A DNA stretch of 64,000 nucleotides from CAYLPJ01 sp964385465 (lineage in GTDB: Bacteria; Planctomycetota; Phycisphaerae; SM23-33), in assembly GCA_964385465.1 (NCBI GenBank), contig CAYLPJ010000009.1:1-64000 (forward strand), in the 5' to 3' direction. The position numbers and the translations under genes are program-made. How positions within the stretch are numbered: position 1 is the first letter of the stretch; each line of letters begins with the position of its first letter. Under the pieces are notes generated by a model that ran no database searches, was not told the origin of the DNA, and saw nothing but the letters and a program-made list of their open reading frames with translations. Below, piece after piece: positions 15,945 through 24,987 of this stretch.

Positions 15945-18380
15945 ATGAGATCTCGACCCGTTCGCAACGCCTCCCCGCACCCCGCACTGGCCGCCGCGGC
16001 CTGGCTGCTGCTGGCCGCCGCGGGAGCCGGAGCCGATGAAGGCCCCGCCGATCCGGTCCGGACGCGGTTCGGCTCGCCGAGGCTGTTTCACGGCACGTAC
16101 GTGCGGTCGGTGGCGTTCTCGCCGGGCGGGCGGCTGCTGGCCTCGGCGGGCGGGCAGTACAACCAGCCCGGGGACATCGCCCTCTGGAGCGTCGAGACCG
16201 GCGACCTCGTCCGGTCCCTGCCCGGCGGCGAACGGGGCACGGCCTCGGTGTCGTTCTCGCCGGACGGCAAGATCCTCCTGGCGGCGGGGCTGGACAGAAA
16301 GCTCCGCGTGCTGGAGGTGGCCACCGGCAAGCCGGCCGAGGGGTACAAGATCGCCGGGCAGCGGGCCAACTGGTGCCTGTTCGGCCCCAAGGGGCGGCGC
16401 GTGGCGCTGTCGGACGGCACGAAGCTGCGCGTGCTGGAGGCGCGGACGGGCAAGGCGGCCTTCACGGAGAACAAGGCGACCTACGCGGCCTTCTTCCCCG
16501 ACGGGGCGTACCTTGCGGTCTCCAGCCGGCGGGACCGCAAGTACGGCCTGCGGGTGGTCAACGCCGAGACGGGCAAGACGGTGCGGCAGTTCCAGCCGGC
16601 CGACCAGCGATACGGCGCGCCGGTGGTCTCGCCGGACGGTCAGAGCATCGCCGCGGCGTGCGTGTACGGGACGATGCGGGGGACCGTGCTGGTCTGGCAG
16701 GCGGCGATGGGCAGCATCCGCCACAAGCTCACCGACGCCGGGACGCATGTGCGCGACGTCGCCTTCAGCCCCGACGGGCGCTACCTCGCCGCGGCCGGCA
16801 GCACCGGAGACGGGCGGCTGTGGGACGCCGCGACCGGCAAGGAAGCCGGGCGGATCGACGCCGGGCAACGCGTCATGTCGCTGGCGTTCGCCCCGGACAG
16901 CCGCCTGCTGGCCGGCGGGACCCACACCGGGCGGATCCACCTCTGGTCCCTGCCCGACCTCGAGCCCGTCGGCGGCGAGAGCGGGCACGTCGGCGGGGTG
17001 CGGACCGTCAGCGCCGCGGCCGGCGGGCGCCGGGTCGTGACCGCGGGGGAGGACGGCACGGCGCGGGTATGGGACGGGCGGGAGGGCCGCCAACTCCACC
17101 GCATCGAGCTGCCGGACGTGGAGCTGACCTCGGCGACGATCTCGGCCGACGGCTCGGTGCTGGCCACCGGCGGCCCGGACGACACGGTTCGCTTCTGGGA
17201 CCCCGCCTCGGGGGGCATGACCCGCGCCCTGCCCGTGCCCTCCGGCGCGAGCCTGGGGGTGGCCATGCTGCCCGGCGACGAGGAGCTGATCGCCGTGGGG
17301 CCGACGCTGGCGACGGCGTTCGTGGACGTCGACACCGCCGCCGTCCGCGTCGTCGAGGGCCCCGAAGACGTGGCACAGACGCTCCAGGTCACCGCGTCGA
17401 TCCGGTCGCGCCTGGCGGCCGCCCTGGAGCGCAACCTCGCCCACGTCTGGGAGATGGACACCGGGCGGGACCGCGGCCTGTTCGCCGTCGACGGCACGCG
17501 GAACATCCTGGCCGCGGCCATCGGGCCGCACGGCAGCCTCCTCGGCGCCGACGTGGGGCAGAAGCTCGTCTTCCTGGAGCTGGATTCCGGCGAGCTCGTC
17601 GCCGAGGCGGCCATCTCCGGGCGGCGGACCGTCGGGCGGTCGGCGGGGTTCTCCCCGGACGGCTCGGTGTTCGTCCTCGGGCGCGCCGACGGCGTGGTCA
17701 GCTTCTGGTCCGTACGCCGGGGGGAGAAGATCCGCGAGTTCCAGGCCCACCGCGGCAACGTGACCTGCCTGACGTTCCTGCCCGACGGGCGGGGCGGCGT
17801 CTCCGGCAGCAGCGACGGCACGGCCGTGCTGTGGAGCCTGCCGTCCCCGCAGTTCCCCACGACCGCCGCGGCCGCGCCGTCCCCCCAGAGGCTGGACGAG
17901 CTGTGGAAGCACCTCGGCGGCGACCCCCGGCGGGCCCACGAGGCGGTCGAGGCGATGGTGGACGCCGGCCCGGCGGCCGTGGCCTACCTCCGCCGCCGCC
18001 TGCGCAGCGTCGAAGGCCCTTCCGACGAGGCGGTGCAGGAGCGGATCGACCGGCTGGACGGGGACCGCTTCGTCGAGCGTCAGCGCGCGACGGCGTGGCT
18101 GGCGCGGCTGGGGCCGGTCGTGGAGACGCAACTGCGGCATGCGCTGGGGGAGGCGCGCAGCCCGGAGGCCCGTGCGCGGATCGAGGGACTGCTGGATGCG
18201 CTGGACGACCCGACCGAGCGGAGCGGGGCGGCCCTGCGGCAGCTTCGGGCGGTGCACGTGCTGGAACGCGTCGGCTCGGCCGACGGCGACGCGCTGCTGA
18301 AGGCCCTGGCGGGCGGCTCGCCGCGGGCGAACCTCACCCGCCGCGCCGCCCGCGCCCTGGCCAGAAGGCGCCGGCGCTGA
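15945..18380 (+). CDS. Secreted WD40 beta-propeller protein with C-terminal helical domain
   Basis: An 811-residue protein. A signal peptide (~1-31, AAAWLLLAAAGAGA-DE) is followed by some 12-14 WD40-like repeats (recurring VAFSPDGRYLAAAG, GRLWDAATGKEAG and VLWSL patterns), enough for two propellers (~45-640). The C-terminal ~170 residues are helical (DGDRFVERQRATAWLARLG, VHVLERVGS), the module found on many planctomycete WD40 proteins. No enzyme motif is seen; a binding scaffold outside the cytoplasm is likely. A TACAAT -10-like box lies at 15901-15906. The stop is 21 bp from that of the convergent next gene. Confidence 0.85.
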   Translation: MRSRPVRNASPHPALAAAAWLLLAAAGAGADEGPADPVRTRFGSPRLFHGTYVRSVAFSPGGRLLASAGGQYNQPGDIALWSVETGDLVRSLPGGERGTASVSFSPDGKILLAAGLDRKLRVLEVATGKPAEGYKIAGQRANWCLFGPKGRRVALSDGTKLRVLEARTGKAAFTENKATYAAFFPDGAYLAVSSRRDRKYGLRVVNAETGKTVRQFQPADQRYGAPVVSPDGQSIAAACVYGTMRGTVLVWQAAMGSIRHKLTDAGTHVRDVAFSPDGRYLAAAGSTGDGRLWDAATGKEAGRIDAGQRVMSLAFAPDSRLLAGGTHTGRIHLWSLPDLEPVGGESGHVGGVRTVSAAAGGRRVVTAGEDGTARVWDGREGRQLHRIELPDVELTSATISADGSVLATGGPDDTVRFWDPASGGMTRALPVPSGASLGVAMLPGDEELIAVGPTLATAFVDVDTAAVRVVEGPEDVAQTLQVTASIRSRLAAALERNLAHVWEMDTGRDRGLFAVDGTRNILAAAIGPHGSLLGADVGQKLVFLELDSGELVAEAAISGRRTVGRSAGFSPDGSVFVLGRADGVVSFWSVRRGEKIREFQAHRGNVTCLTFLPDGRGGVSGSSDGTAVLWSLPSPQFPTTAAAAPSPQRLDELWKHLGGDPRRAHEAVEAMVDAGPAAVAYLRRRLRSVEGPSDEAVQERIDRLDGDRFVERQRATAWLARLGPVVETQLRHALGEARSPEARARIEGLLDALDDPTERSGAALRQLRAVHVLERVGSADGDALLKALAGGSPRANLTRRAARALARRRRR

Positions 18381-18401
18381 CGCCGCGGTCGCCCCGGCGC
18401 G

Positions 18402-18860
18402 CTACATCTGCACGGCCAGGTCGGCGACGCGCGGGTGCGTGATGGACTGGTAGTCGGCGTACCTCATGCGGACGGCGTGGCAGTGCGTGCCGGCCTGGAA
18501 GACGATCTCCTCGTCCTCGGCGAGGCCCGCGTCCACCAGCGTGGGCAGGTCCCACAGGTGCCCCATCGGCGGCTCGGCGCCGACCTCCACGCCCGGCAGC
18601 ATCCGGGCCATCTCGTTCTCGTCGGCCAGGCGGACGGTCCGGCAACGAAGGGCCTTGGCGACCTTCTTCAGGTCCAGCTTGCGGCTGGCCGGCAGGGCGC
18701 AGATGGCGTACTGCCCGTCGGCCTCGACGACCACCGCCTTGGCCAGCAGCCGCCCGCTGACGTGCTCCTCGGCGGCGACTTCCTGCGCCGTGTAGGCCGG
18801 CGGGTGCTCGTACATCTCGAACGGGACGTTCTGCTCCTTGAGGTACTGACCGAGGTCCAT
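18402..18860 (-). CDS. YbaK/ProX-type aminoacyl-tRNA deacylase
   Basis: A 152-residue YbaK-fold protein. It has YLKEQNVPFEMYEHPPAYTAQEVAA, the conserved catalytic Lys in LLAKAVVVEADG, CALPASRKLDLKKVA, and the MGHLWDLPTLVDAGLAEDEEI region. Such proteins hydrolyse mischarged tRNAs (Ala/Cys-tRNA-Pro and related) in trans. GGAAGGGAG precedes the ATG at 18860; an upstream in-frame ATG adds 12 unrelated residues. A minus-strand TACAAT lies ~105 bp upstream. Substrate specificity unknown. Confidence 0.85.
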   Translation of the reverse strand: MDLGQYLKEQNVPFEMYEHPPAYTAQEVAAEEHVSGRLLAKAVVVEADGQYAICALPASRKLDLKKVAKALRCRTVRLADENEMARMLPGVEVGAEPPMGHLWDLPTLVDAGLAEDEEIVFQAGTHCHAVRMRYADYQSITHPRVADLAVQM

Positions 18861-19005
18861 GGCAGGCTCCCTTCCGCCGGGACGCACTCCCGGCATGGCG
18901 ATGGGCGATGTGTACGCTAACGCTGCCGACCGAACGGTGAAGACGTGTCCTTGCTGATGTGTATTGTATCCGCATGTGTTCCCGGAGGCAACTTCCCCTC
19001 CGGCG

Positions 19006-19995
19006 TCACCACGCCTTCAACTCGCCGACGATCTCCTCGACGAGGTCCTTGATGGTGACGATGCCGACGTCGCGCCCGGCGGACCGGACGACGGCGAGGC
19101 GCTTGTGGAGTCGCTGCATGCGGTAGAGTGCCTCGGTGACGGTGAGGTCGACGGGCAGGCGGAGGGGCTCGCTCATGCGTTCGGTGGGGTTGGCCACGTC
19201 GTCCTCGGTGAGCACGTCGTAGACGTCGAGGACGCCGGTGACGGCCCCGCGGGCGTCGCGGACGGGCAGGCGGGAGTAGCTGCTGCGGCGGATGGTCTCG
19301 AGCAGCTCGCGCTGGGAGATGTCCGAGCGGACGCCGGTGACGCGGCGCATGGGCGTCATGGCGTCCTCGACGCGGACGTCGTGGATGTTCATCACGCGGT
19401 CGACCATCACCGACTGGTCCTGGGTCAGCACGCCGGAGGCCTGGCCCTCGGCGAAGACCGCGCCCAGCCGCTCCTCGACGGCCTCGCGGCGCCCGCGAAG
19501 GGGGCGGGTCAGCAGCCAGCTCAGCGCCAGCACCAGCGGCGAGAAGCCGGTCACGCGGCAGGCGAGGTCGCTGAGGCGCAGCAGCCCGCTGAGGCGGTAG
19601 GTGAGCGTCTCGGCGCGGCGGTGGAAGACGCTCTTGGGCACGGTCTCGCCGAAGACGAACAGCAGCGGGCTGGCGGCGGCGAGGGCGTACCACTCCGCCG
19701 CCCGCCCCGTGCCGGCCAGGACGAACATCGTCGTCACGGCGAAGGTCACGCTGTAGTTGGCGACGTTCGTGCCGATCAGCAGCACGGCCAGGACGTTGTT
19801 GGTGTTGCCCAGCATCCGCGACAGGCGCCGCGCCGCGGGCACGCCGGAGTCGGCGCGGAGGTCCAGGCGGATCTTGTTCATGCGGTAGATGCCGGTCTCC
19901 ATGCCGCTGAAGAACGCCGACATCGCCGTCCCGACGACCAGCAGCGCCCACCAGCCGGCCCAGGCCGCCCAGCCCTGCGCGAGGGGGAAGGTCAT
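19006..19995 (-). CDS. CNNM/CorC-type (DUF21-CBS) membrane protein
   Basis: A 329-residue protein with a DUF21 membrane domain (~1-175, with AMSAFFSGMETGIYRMN and the conserved VFGETVPKSVF), then a paired CBS module (~195-325; VEDAMTPMRRVTGVRSD, YSRLPVRD, GIVTIKDLVEEIVGELK). Unlike the upstream paralogue it ends after the CBS pair and has no CorC/HlyC C-terminal domain. The family is linked to Mg2+ homeostasis or export. Its ATG overlaps the upstream gene's stop by 4 bp, which suggests the two act as a pair. Confidence 0.86.
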   Translation of the reverse strand: MTFPLAQGWAAWAGWWALLVVGTAMSAFFSGMETGIYRMNKIRLDLRADSGVPAARRLSRMLGNTNNVLAVLLIGTNVANYSVTFAVTTMFVLAGTGRAAEWYALAAASPLLFVFGETVPKSVFHRRAETLTYRLSGLLRLSDLACRVTGFSPLVLALSWLLTRPLRGRREAVEERLGAVFAEGQASGVLTQDQSVMVDRVMNIHDVRVEDAMTPMRRVTGVRSDISQRELLETIRRSSYSRLPVRDARGAVTGVLDVYDVLTEDDVANPTERMSEPLRLPVDLTVTEALYRMQRLHKRLAVVRSAGRDVGIVTIKDLVEEIVGELKAW

Positions 19996-21272
19996 GCCTG
20001 CACCTCCCTGAGGCGGACCTCGAGGCGGGTGATCCGCCGGCGGCGGACCTCCAGCACGCGGAAGGTGAGGTTGCGGTACCGGGCCTCGTCGCCGACGACG
20101 GGCAGCCGCCCCAGCAGGCTGGTGACGAACCCCCCCACCGTGCTGATCCGCCCCCCGCCGAGGTCCATGCCGATCGCGTCGGCCCACTCGTGGATCGCCA
20201 GGTCCCCGGCCAGGATGTAGTGCCCCGGGCCCATCTGGCGGACCGGCGGGCCCTCGCCGGCCTCGTGCGGCTCGGCCAGGTCGCCGACGATCTCCTCGAG
20301 GATGTCCTCGACGGTGACCAGCCCCGCCGTCCCGCCGTACTCGTCCACCACGATGCCCATCTGCGCCCCGCGGGACCGCAACTGCACCAGCGCCCGCTCC
20401 AGGTTCGCCGCCTCGGGCAGGATGGGCACCTTCACGACGATGTCCCGCAGCCGGACGTGGGGGTTGAACAGCACCCGCTTGGCGTGGATGACGCCGAGCG
20501 TGTGATCCACGTCGCCGGCGTAGACGGGCACCCGCCGCAGGTGCGTCCGGCGGAACAGCTTGACCAGCCCGGCCCGGGGGGCGTCCACGTCGTAGCAGAT
20601 CATGTCCACGCGGGGCACCATCACGTCCGAGACGCGAAGGTCCGTCAGCTCGACGATCTCCTGGAGCAGCACGCTCGTGCGAAGGTCCAGGATGCCCCGC
20701 TTGGCCGAGAGGTCCAGCAGCGCCGCCAGCTCCTCGGCGCTGATGTCCGAGCCCCCCTCGTGCCGCGGGGCGAGGATCTGCGTCAGCGGGCCGACCAACG
20801 CCCGGTTCAGCACCGCCACGAAGGGGTAGGAGACGCGCTTGATCGCGCTGAGCGGCGCCGCGGCAGCCAGGGCCCATCGCTGGGGCGCCAGCAGCGCGAG
20901 CATCTTCGGGACGACCTCGCCGGCGAGGATCAGCCCCAGCACCGGCACGAGGGAGGCCACCGGCGCGGTCCAGGCGGGCATGCTCGGCCCCGCGCGGGAC
21001 AGGTCGATGATGATCATCGCCGCGCCGCTGGAATAGGCCACGTTGACGATCAGGTTGCCCAGCAGCAGACAGTGCAGCACCTCCCGCGGGCGCTCCATCA
21101 GGGCGGTGACCATCCGCCCGGCCCGGCCGCGCCCGCGGCGAAGGCGAAGCAACTGCCCCGGCGAGAGGCTGAACAGCGCGGTCTCCGACCCGCTGAGGAA
21201 GGCCGACAGGCACAGCAGGACCACCAGCAGCACCAGCGACCAGACATGCCCGGCGAGGAACTCAGCCCACAT
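19992..21272 (-). CDS. CNNM/HlyC-type (DUF21-CBS-CorC_HlyC) membrane protein
   Basis: A 426-residue protein with a DUF21 domain (~1-180; LSAFLSGSETALFSLS, LAGEVVPKMLALL), a CBS pair (~200-320; VSDVMVPRVDMICYDVD, MGIVVDEYGGTAGLVTVEDI), and a C-terminal CorC_HlyC domain (~335-426; STVGGFVTSLLGRLPVVGD, ITRLEVRL). GGGAGG lies 8 nt before the ATG at 21272; a frame extension upstream is repeat-like noncoding sequence. With its 4-bp-overlapping partner it probably forms a cation-transport or magnesium-homeostasis pair. Confidence 0.88.
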   Translation of the reverse strand: MWAEFLAGHVWSLVLLVVLLCLSAFLSGSETALFSLSPGQLLRLRRGRGRAGRMVTALMERPREVLHCLLLGNLIVNVAYSSGAAMIIIDLSRAGPSMPAWTAPVASLVPVLGLILAGEVVPKMLALLAPQRWALAAAAPLSAIKRVSYPFVAVLNRALVGPLTQILAPRHEGGSDISAEELAALLDLSAKRGILDLRTSVLLQEIVELTDLRVSDVMVPRVDMICYDVDAPRAGLVKLFRRTHLRRVPVYAGDVDHTLGVIHAKRVLFNPHVRLRDIVVKVPILPEAANLERALVQLRSRGAQMGIVVDEYGGTAGLVTVEDILEEIVGDLAEPHEAGEGPPVRQMGPGHYILAGDLAIHEWADAIGMDLGGGRISTVGGFVTSLLGRLPVVGDEARYRNLTFRVLEVRRRRITRLEVRLREVQA

Positions 21273-21597
21273 GCCGGGACCTCCCGGCGGGGGCCGGTGA
21301 CCCGTGGCCGGTCGCCAGCGGCCCGTGGCCGGGGACCGGGGGTTGATCGGTGTGCGGTCCCGGGGCCGCCCCGGGAGCTTCGGAGACGAACCCGCCAGGA
21401 GCCCGCGAACCAAGCCCCGCGACCGGCATACCGCCGGCGGCGGGTTCGCGATCCATCGTGTTGTCCGTGCTTCGCCGCACTTCAGCCTCTGCCCTCTGTC
21501 CGGCCGCTGCCGACCGCCACGCCGCTTCCGCCCGGGCGGGCGTCACCGGTCCGCCGCCGGCCGCTCCGCTTCCCGCCCCCCGACCGCACGTGCGGGG
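21273..21597. other. Intergenic region with hairpins and a short direct repeat
   Basis: A 325-bp gap between two minus-strand genes; no gene seen. CCCGTGGCCGG occurs twice (21301 and 21322). TCCCGGGG-CCG-CCCCGGGA (21358-21376) is a perfect 8-bp stem with a 3-nt loop. CCGCACGTGCGG (21584-21595) is a 12-bp palindrome immediately 3' of the metallo-hydrolase stop codon and probably marks its 3' end. Confidence 0.6.
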
Positions 21598-22278
21598 CTA
21601 CATGTACCGGCCCGGGGCGAACAGGACGTTGTCGTGGCCGGGGACGATCACGTCGGCGAGTTCCAGGAAGTCTGCCATGGTCCGGCGGGCGGCGTCGACG
21701 TCGGCGCAGCCTTCCCATATCTGTCCCTCGCGGACGTGGTCGGCGGTGACGGCGGCGTCGCCGGCGACGACGATCGACATCGTCGGCGGGGTCAGCAGCA
21801 GCCCCGCCGAGCCCGGGGACGCCCCGGCCAGCGGATAGACCGTCGTCTGGGACCCGAACTGCTCGGGCGCCGCCCGGAAGGCGTTCAGCAGCCGGCGCTC
21901 GGCCTCCAGGTCGCCCGCCTCGTCGCCGCCGAGCCTGTCGGCGACGTCGCCGGCCTCCTCCAGCCGCGTGCGATACCACTCCAGCTCGTCGGCGTGGACC
22001 CACCAGGCCGCGTCCGGCAGCGCCGAGATGCTCCGGCGGTGCACCGGGCGCAGCGTGGTGCAGAAGACGTCGGTGACGTCCTCCAGCCGCTTGCCCGTCC
22101 GCTCGTGGAACACCGCGGCCAGCGCCCGCGCCGGCAGCGAGGGGTCCACGAGGATCGTCCGGCCTTCCTCGACGACAAGCGTGGTCGTCGCGTGGGAGGT
22201 CCGCACGGGCGCCCCCTCGTTCCACAGCCTGTTCTTCGCCAGCGTGCCGATGCTGATCACGCGATAGTCGACGGTCAT
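21598..22278 (-). CDS. Metallo-beta-lactamase-fold protein with degenerate metal motif
   Basis: A 226-residue MBL-fold protein. The usual THxHxDH loop reads TTLRPVH (residues 74-80), so three of the four metal ligands are lost (Thr, Arg and Val instead of His, His and Asp) and only the last His remains. Later elements are kept: GDAAVTADH and VPGHDN. Full family length and no frameshift. It is either a non-metal or altered-metal hydrolase, or a binding protein. AAGGAC precedes the ATG. It lies 23 bp downstream of comEC on the same strand and may be cotranscribed with it. Confidence 0.7.
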   Translation of the reverse strand: MTVDYRVISIGTLAKNRLWNEGAPVRTSHATTTLVVEEGRTILVDPSLPARALAAVFHERTGKRLEDVTDVFCTTLRPVHRRSISALPDAAWWVHADELEWYRTRLEEAGDVADRLGGDEAGDLEAERRLLNAFRAAPEQFGSQTTVYPLAGASPGSAGLLLTPPTMSIVVAGDAAVTADHVREGQIWEGCADVDAARRTMADFLELADVIVPGHDNVLFAPGRYM

Positions 22279-22301
22279 GGCGCGTCCTTTCCGCCCTCAC
22301 G

Positions 22302-24812
22302 TTAGCGGCGGGTGGTACGAACGTCCACCTTCCGGCGGCCGAAGCGGACCTCCACGCACCCCCGGCTGTCGGTGCTGAAGGTGTCGCGGGCCAGCAGCCC
22401 GGCGTAGAACGCCCGCCCGGCCTCGCCGGCCCGCCGCGGGGGCGACAGCCGCCGCGACGTGCTGACGACGACCGCCTCCGGCGAGACCGCCTCGACGAAC
22501 GCCGGCAGGGCGGCGGTCCACGCGCCGTGATGCGGCAGGATCAGCACGTCGCTGGCGATGCGCTGCGGCGCCCGCGCCAGGGCGGCCTGGGGGGCCTCGC
22601 CGATGTCCCCGGGGACCAGCACGCTGCGCCCGTCGCAGACGATCCGCAGCACCAGCGAGCGGTCGTTGCCCGAGGGGATGTCCCGCCCCGCCGGCGGCCA
22701 GAGCACCTGCATCTCCGTCCGCGGGCCCAGCCGGACCCGGTCCCCCGCCGCCAGGCGGACCACCCGCCCGCCCCCCTGCCGAAGCCGCCAGAGCAGGTCC
22801 GTAACGCCCACCGCCGGGTCCTTCCCGGCCAGGCCGAAGTAGGGGTTGAGGTACAGCGTCTCGATCCCGCCGCGGTCGAGCAGGGCGGGCAGGGCGTTGT
22901 AGTGATCGCTGTCGGCGTGGGAGACCGCCGCGGCGGACGGATGCGGCAGCCGGCGGTGGCGGAGGAACGGCAGGAGGATCCGCTCCCCGACCGTGCCTCG
23001 CCCGAGGCTGCCGGCGTCCAGCATCACCGTGCGGTTGGACGGCGTGCGGAGCACCGCGCACTGCCCGGCCCCGACGGCCAGGACGCTCAGCTCCGCCACC
23101 TCCGGCGCGCCGGCGGTCCATTGCGTCTGGACGGTCAGGCCCGCGGCGAGCAGGACCGCCCCGGCCGCCCAGGCGCGGCCCCATCGCAGCCGCCGGTGAA
23201 GCACGACGACCGCGCCGGCGGCGTAGCACCCGGCCACCCAGGGCCAGTGCACCGGCCGGGGGTGCCACGCCAGAGGCCCCAGCCCGTCGATCGCCTCGAC
23301 ACCGCGGGCCATCCACTCCGCCGGCCGGGCCGCCAGGGCGGCCAGCGCGGCGCCCAGGCCGGGCGCCGCGAGCGCCGCGGCCAGGGCGGCGTAGCCGGGC
23401 AGCAGGGCCAGGATGACCAGGACGGTCAGCGGCAGCGTCAGCAGCGGGCCCAGGGGGCTGACGAGGCCGAAGTGCATCGCGATCAGCGGCGCCGACGCCG
23501 CCCAGGCCAGCAGCGCCATGGTCACGGCGTTGATGCCCCACTCGGCCGCGACGTAATACAGCCACCGCCGCAGCCGGTGCCCGCCTCGGAAGACCATCAG
23601 CCCCCGCCGCCGCAGCCACCGCCCGAACAGCAGCCGCCGGAGGGGCCCGGTGAGCGTCAGCAGCGCGGCAACGACCGTGAAGCTCAACTGGAAACCCGGG
23701 GCGAAGAGCTCCCGCGGGTCGGCGGCGAGCAGCACCACGGCCGCGACGGCCAGGGCGTTGGGCGCCGCCCGACGCCGGCCCGCCAGCACGCCCAGGCAGA
23801 CGATCAGGGCCATGACCGCGCTTCGCATCAGCGGCGACCGCAGCTCGGCCAGCAGCAGGTAGCCGGCCAGGCAGAGCAGCGCCACCGCGGCGGTCGGGCG
23901 GGGCGCCAGCCCGGCCAGCCGGCAGACGAGGTACACGAACCCCAGGAAGATCCCCAGGTGCATGCCGCTGATGCTCAGCAGGTGGGCGACCCCCGCGCGG
24001 GCCATCGCCTCGCGAAGCGGCTCCAGCGAGGGGTCCCGCCGGCCGAGAACCAGCGCCTCCAGCACCGCCCCGCCGCGCCCCCCGCCGCCGCCCAGCAGCG
24101 CCCGCGCCGACCGCCGCAGCCGCGCCAGCCAGGCCCCCGCCGCCGACCGCGGGGCCTCCCGGCGGACGATCACCCCGTCGGCGCCCGGCACGCGGAACGT
24201 CACCAGCTTGCCCGCTCGACGGGCCGCCGCGCGAACGTCCCACTGGCCCGGGTTGTCCGGGCCGGCGTAGCGCCCAAGCCAGCCGATCAGCTCCACCTCC
24301 TGCCCCCGCGCGACGTGCTCGGCGCCCTCAAGCACCATCACCCCGACCTCGCCCCGCACCCGACGCCAGCCGTCGCCGGTGAGCACCGCCTCGGCGTCCA
24401 GGTCGAAGCCGGTCATCTGCGCCGCCCGCCCGCCGAACCCCGCCGAGGCGTACACGCTGGGCCAGCCCGAGACGCGCCCACGCACGGTCGCCATCGTCCG
24501 GGCGGGCAGCGTCCAGTGCACGATGTGGTCGTCAGGCAGGCGGAACCACGCCAGGCGGAGGTGGTAGGCGCCGAGGGCGAAGACGCCCGCCAGCAGGAAG
24601 ACAACCGCCCCCCGGCGTCTGCGGGCGGTCAGCAGGGCCGCGACCGCCAGCGCCGCGCCGGCCCAGATCGCCCACGTACCGGCCGTCAGCGGCCCGAGGC
24701 GCCCGGCGAGGATTCCCGCCGCCAGCGCCGCGGCGACGGACGCCATCGGCACGGGCACGAGGGGCCTGCGCGGGCGGGACCAGTCGATCGCGTCGTGAGA
24801 AAGGGTGTCCAT
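22302..24812 (-). CDS. comEC: ComEC/Rec2-type DNA uptake channel
   Basis: An 836-residue membrane protein with the three ComEC parts: an N-terminal DUF4131/OB-like region after two or more membrane helices (~20-220), the Competence membrane domain (~230-540, with the signature HLLSISGMHLGIFLG), and a C-terminal MBL domain (~575-836; SHADSDHYNAL, GDIGEAP and LPHHGA, all metal motifs intact). It imports single-stranded DNA in natural transformation. TAGAAT on the minus strand (24829-24824) lies 11 nt before the ATG at 24812, suggesting a very short leader. Divergent from glyS. No other competence gene is in view. Confidence 0.9.
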   Translation of the reverse strand: MDTLSHDAIDWSRPRRPLVPVPMASVAAALAAGILAGRLGPLTAGTWAIWAGAALAVAALLTARRRRGAVVFLLAGVFALGAYHLRLAWFRLPDDHIVHWTLPARTMATVRGRVSGWPSVYASAGFGGRAAQMTGFDLDAEAVLTGDGWRRVRGEVGVMVLEGAEHVARGQEVELIGWLGRYAGPDNPGQWDVRAAARRAGKLVTFRVPGADGVIVRREAPRSAAGAWLARLRRSARALLGGGGGRGGAVLEALVLGRRDPSLEPLREAMARAGVAHLLSISGMHLGIFLGFVYLVCRLAGLAPRPTAAVALLCLAGYLLLAELRSPLMRSAVMALIVCLGVLAGRRRAAPNALAVAAVVLLAADPRELFAPGFQLSFTVVAALLTLTGPLRRLLFGRWLRRRGLMVFRGGHRLRRWLYYVAAEWGINAVTMALLAWAASAPLIAMHFGLVSPLGPLLTLPLTVLVILALLPGYAALAAALAAPGLGAALAALAARPAEWMARGVEAIDGLGPLAWHPRPVHWPWVAGCYAAGAVVVLHRRLRWGRAWAAGAVLLAAGLTVQTQWTAGAPEVAELSVLAVGAGQCAVLRTPSNRTVMLDAGSLGRGTVGERILLPFLRHRRLPHPSAAAVSHADSDHYNALPALLDRGGIETLYLNPYFGLAGKDPAVGVTDLLWRLRQGGGRVVRLAAGDRVRLGPRTEMQVLWPPAGRDIPSGNDRSLVLRIVCDGRSVLVPGDIGEAPQAALARAPQRIASDVLILPHHGAWTAALPAFVEAVSPEAVVVSTSRRLSPPRRAGEAGRAFYAGLLARDTFSTDSRGCVEVRFGRRKVDVRTTRR

Positions 24813-24906
24813 CCCGAGCGCGGATTCTACCGCTGCGCGTCCGGGAGCGGAAGCCCCACGCCCCCCGAGCCCGGCGGCGGGGGTGCGGGCGGGGGCACTC
24901 GGCACC

Positions 24907-24935
24907 TTGTCAGATCGCCCCCCCACCCCTATCAT
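24907..24935 (+). promoter_or_regulatory. Predicted glyS promoter
   Basis: TTGTCA (24907-24912), 17-bp spacer, TATCAT (24930-24935). It gives a leader of ~46 nt before the ATG at 24988. The promoter is a close match to the sigma-70 consensus in an otherwise very G+C-rich divergent gap. Confidence 0.6.
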
Positions 24936-24987
24936 GTCCGAATTCGCATTCGACCGACCGGCCACATCGAGAAAGGCGCAGACGTCC

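Noticed and set aside
21273..21413. In-frame N-terminal extension of the CNNM/HlyC gene
   Set aside because: It is made of repeat-like GGCCACGGG sequence; the ATG at 21272 has GGGAGG at the right distance and starts the first membrane helix.
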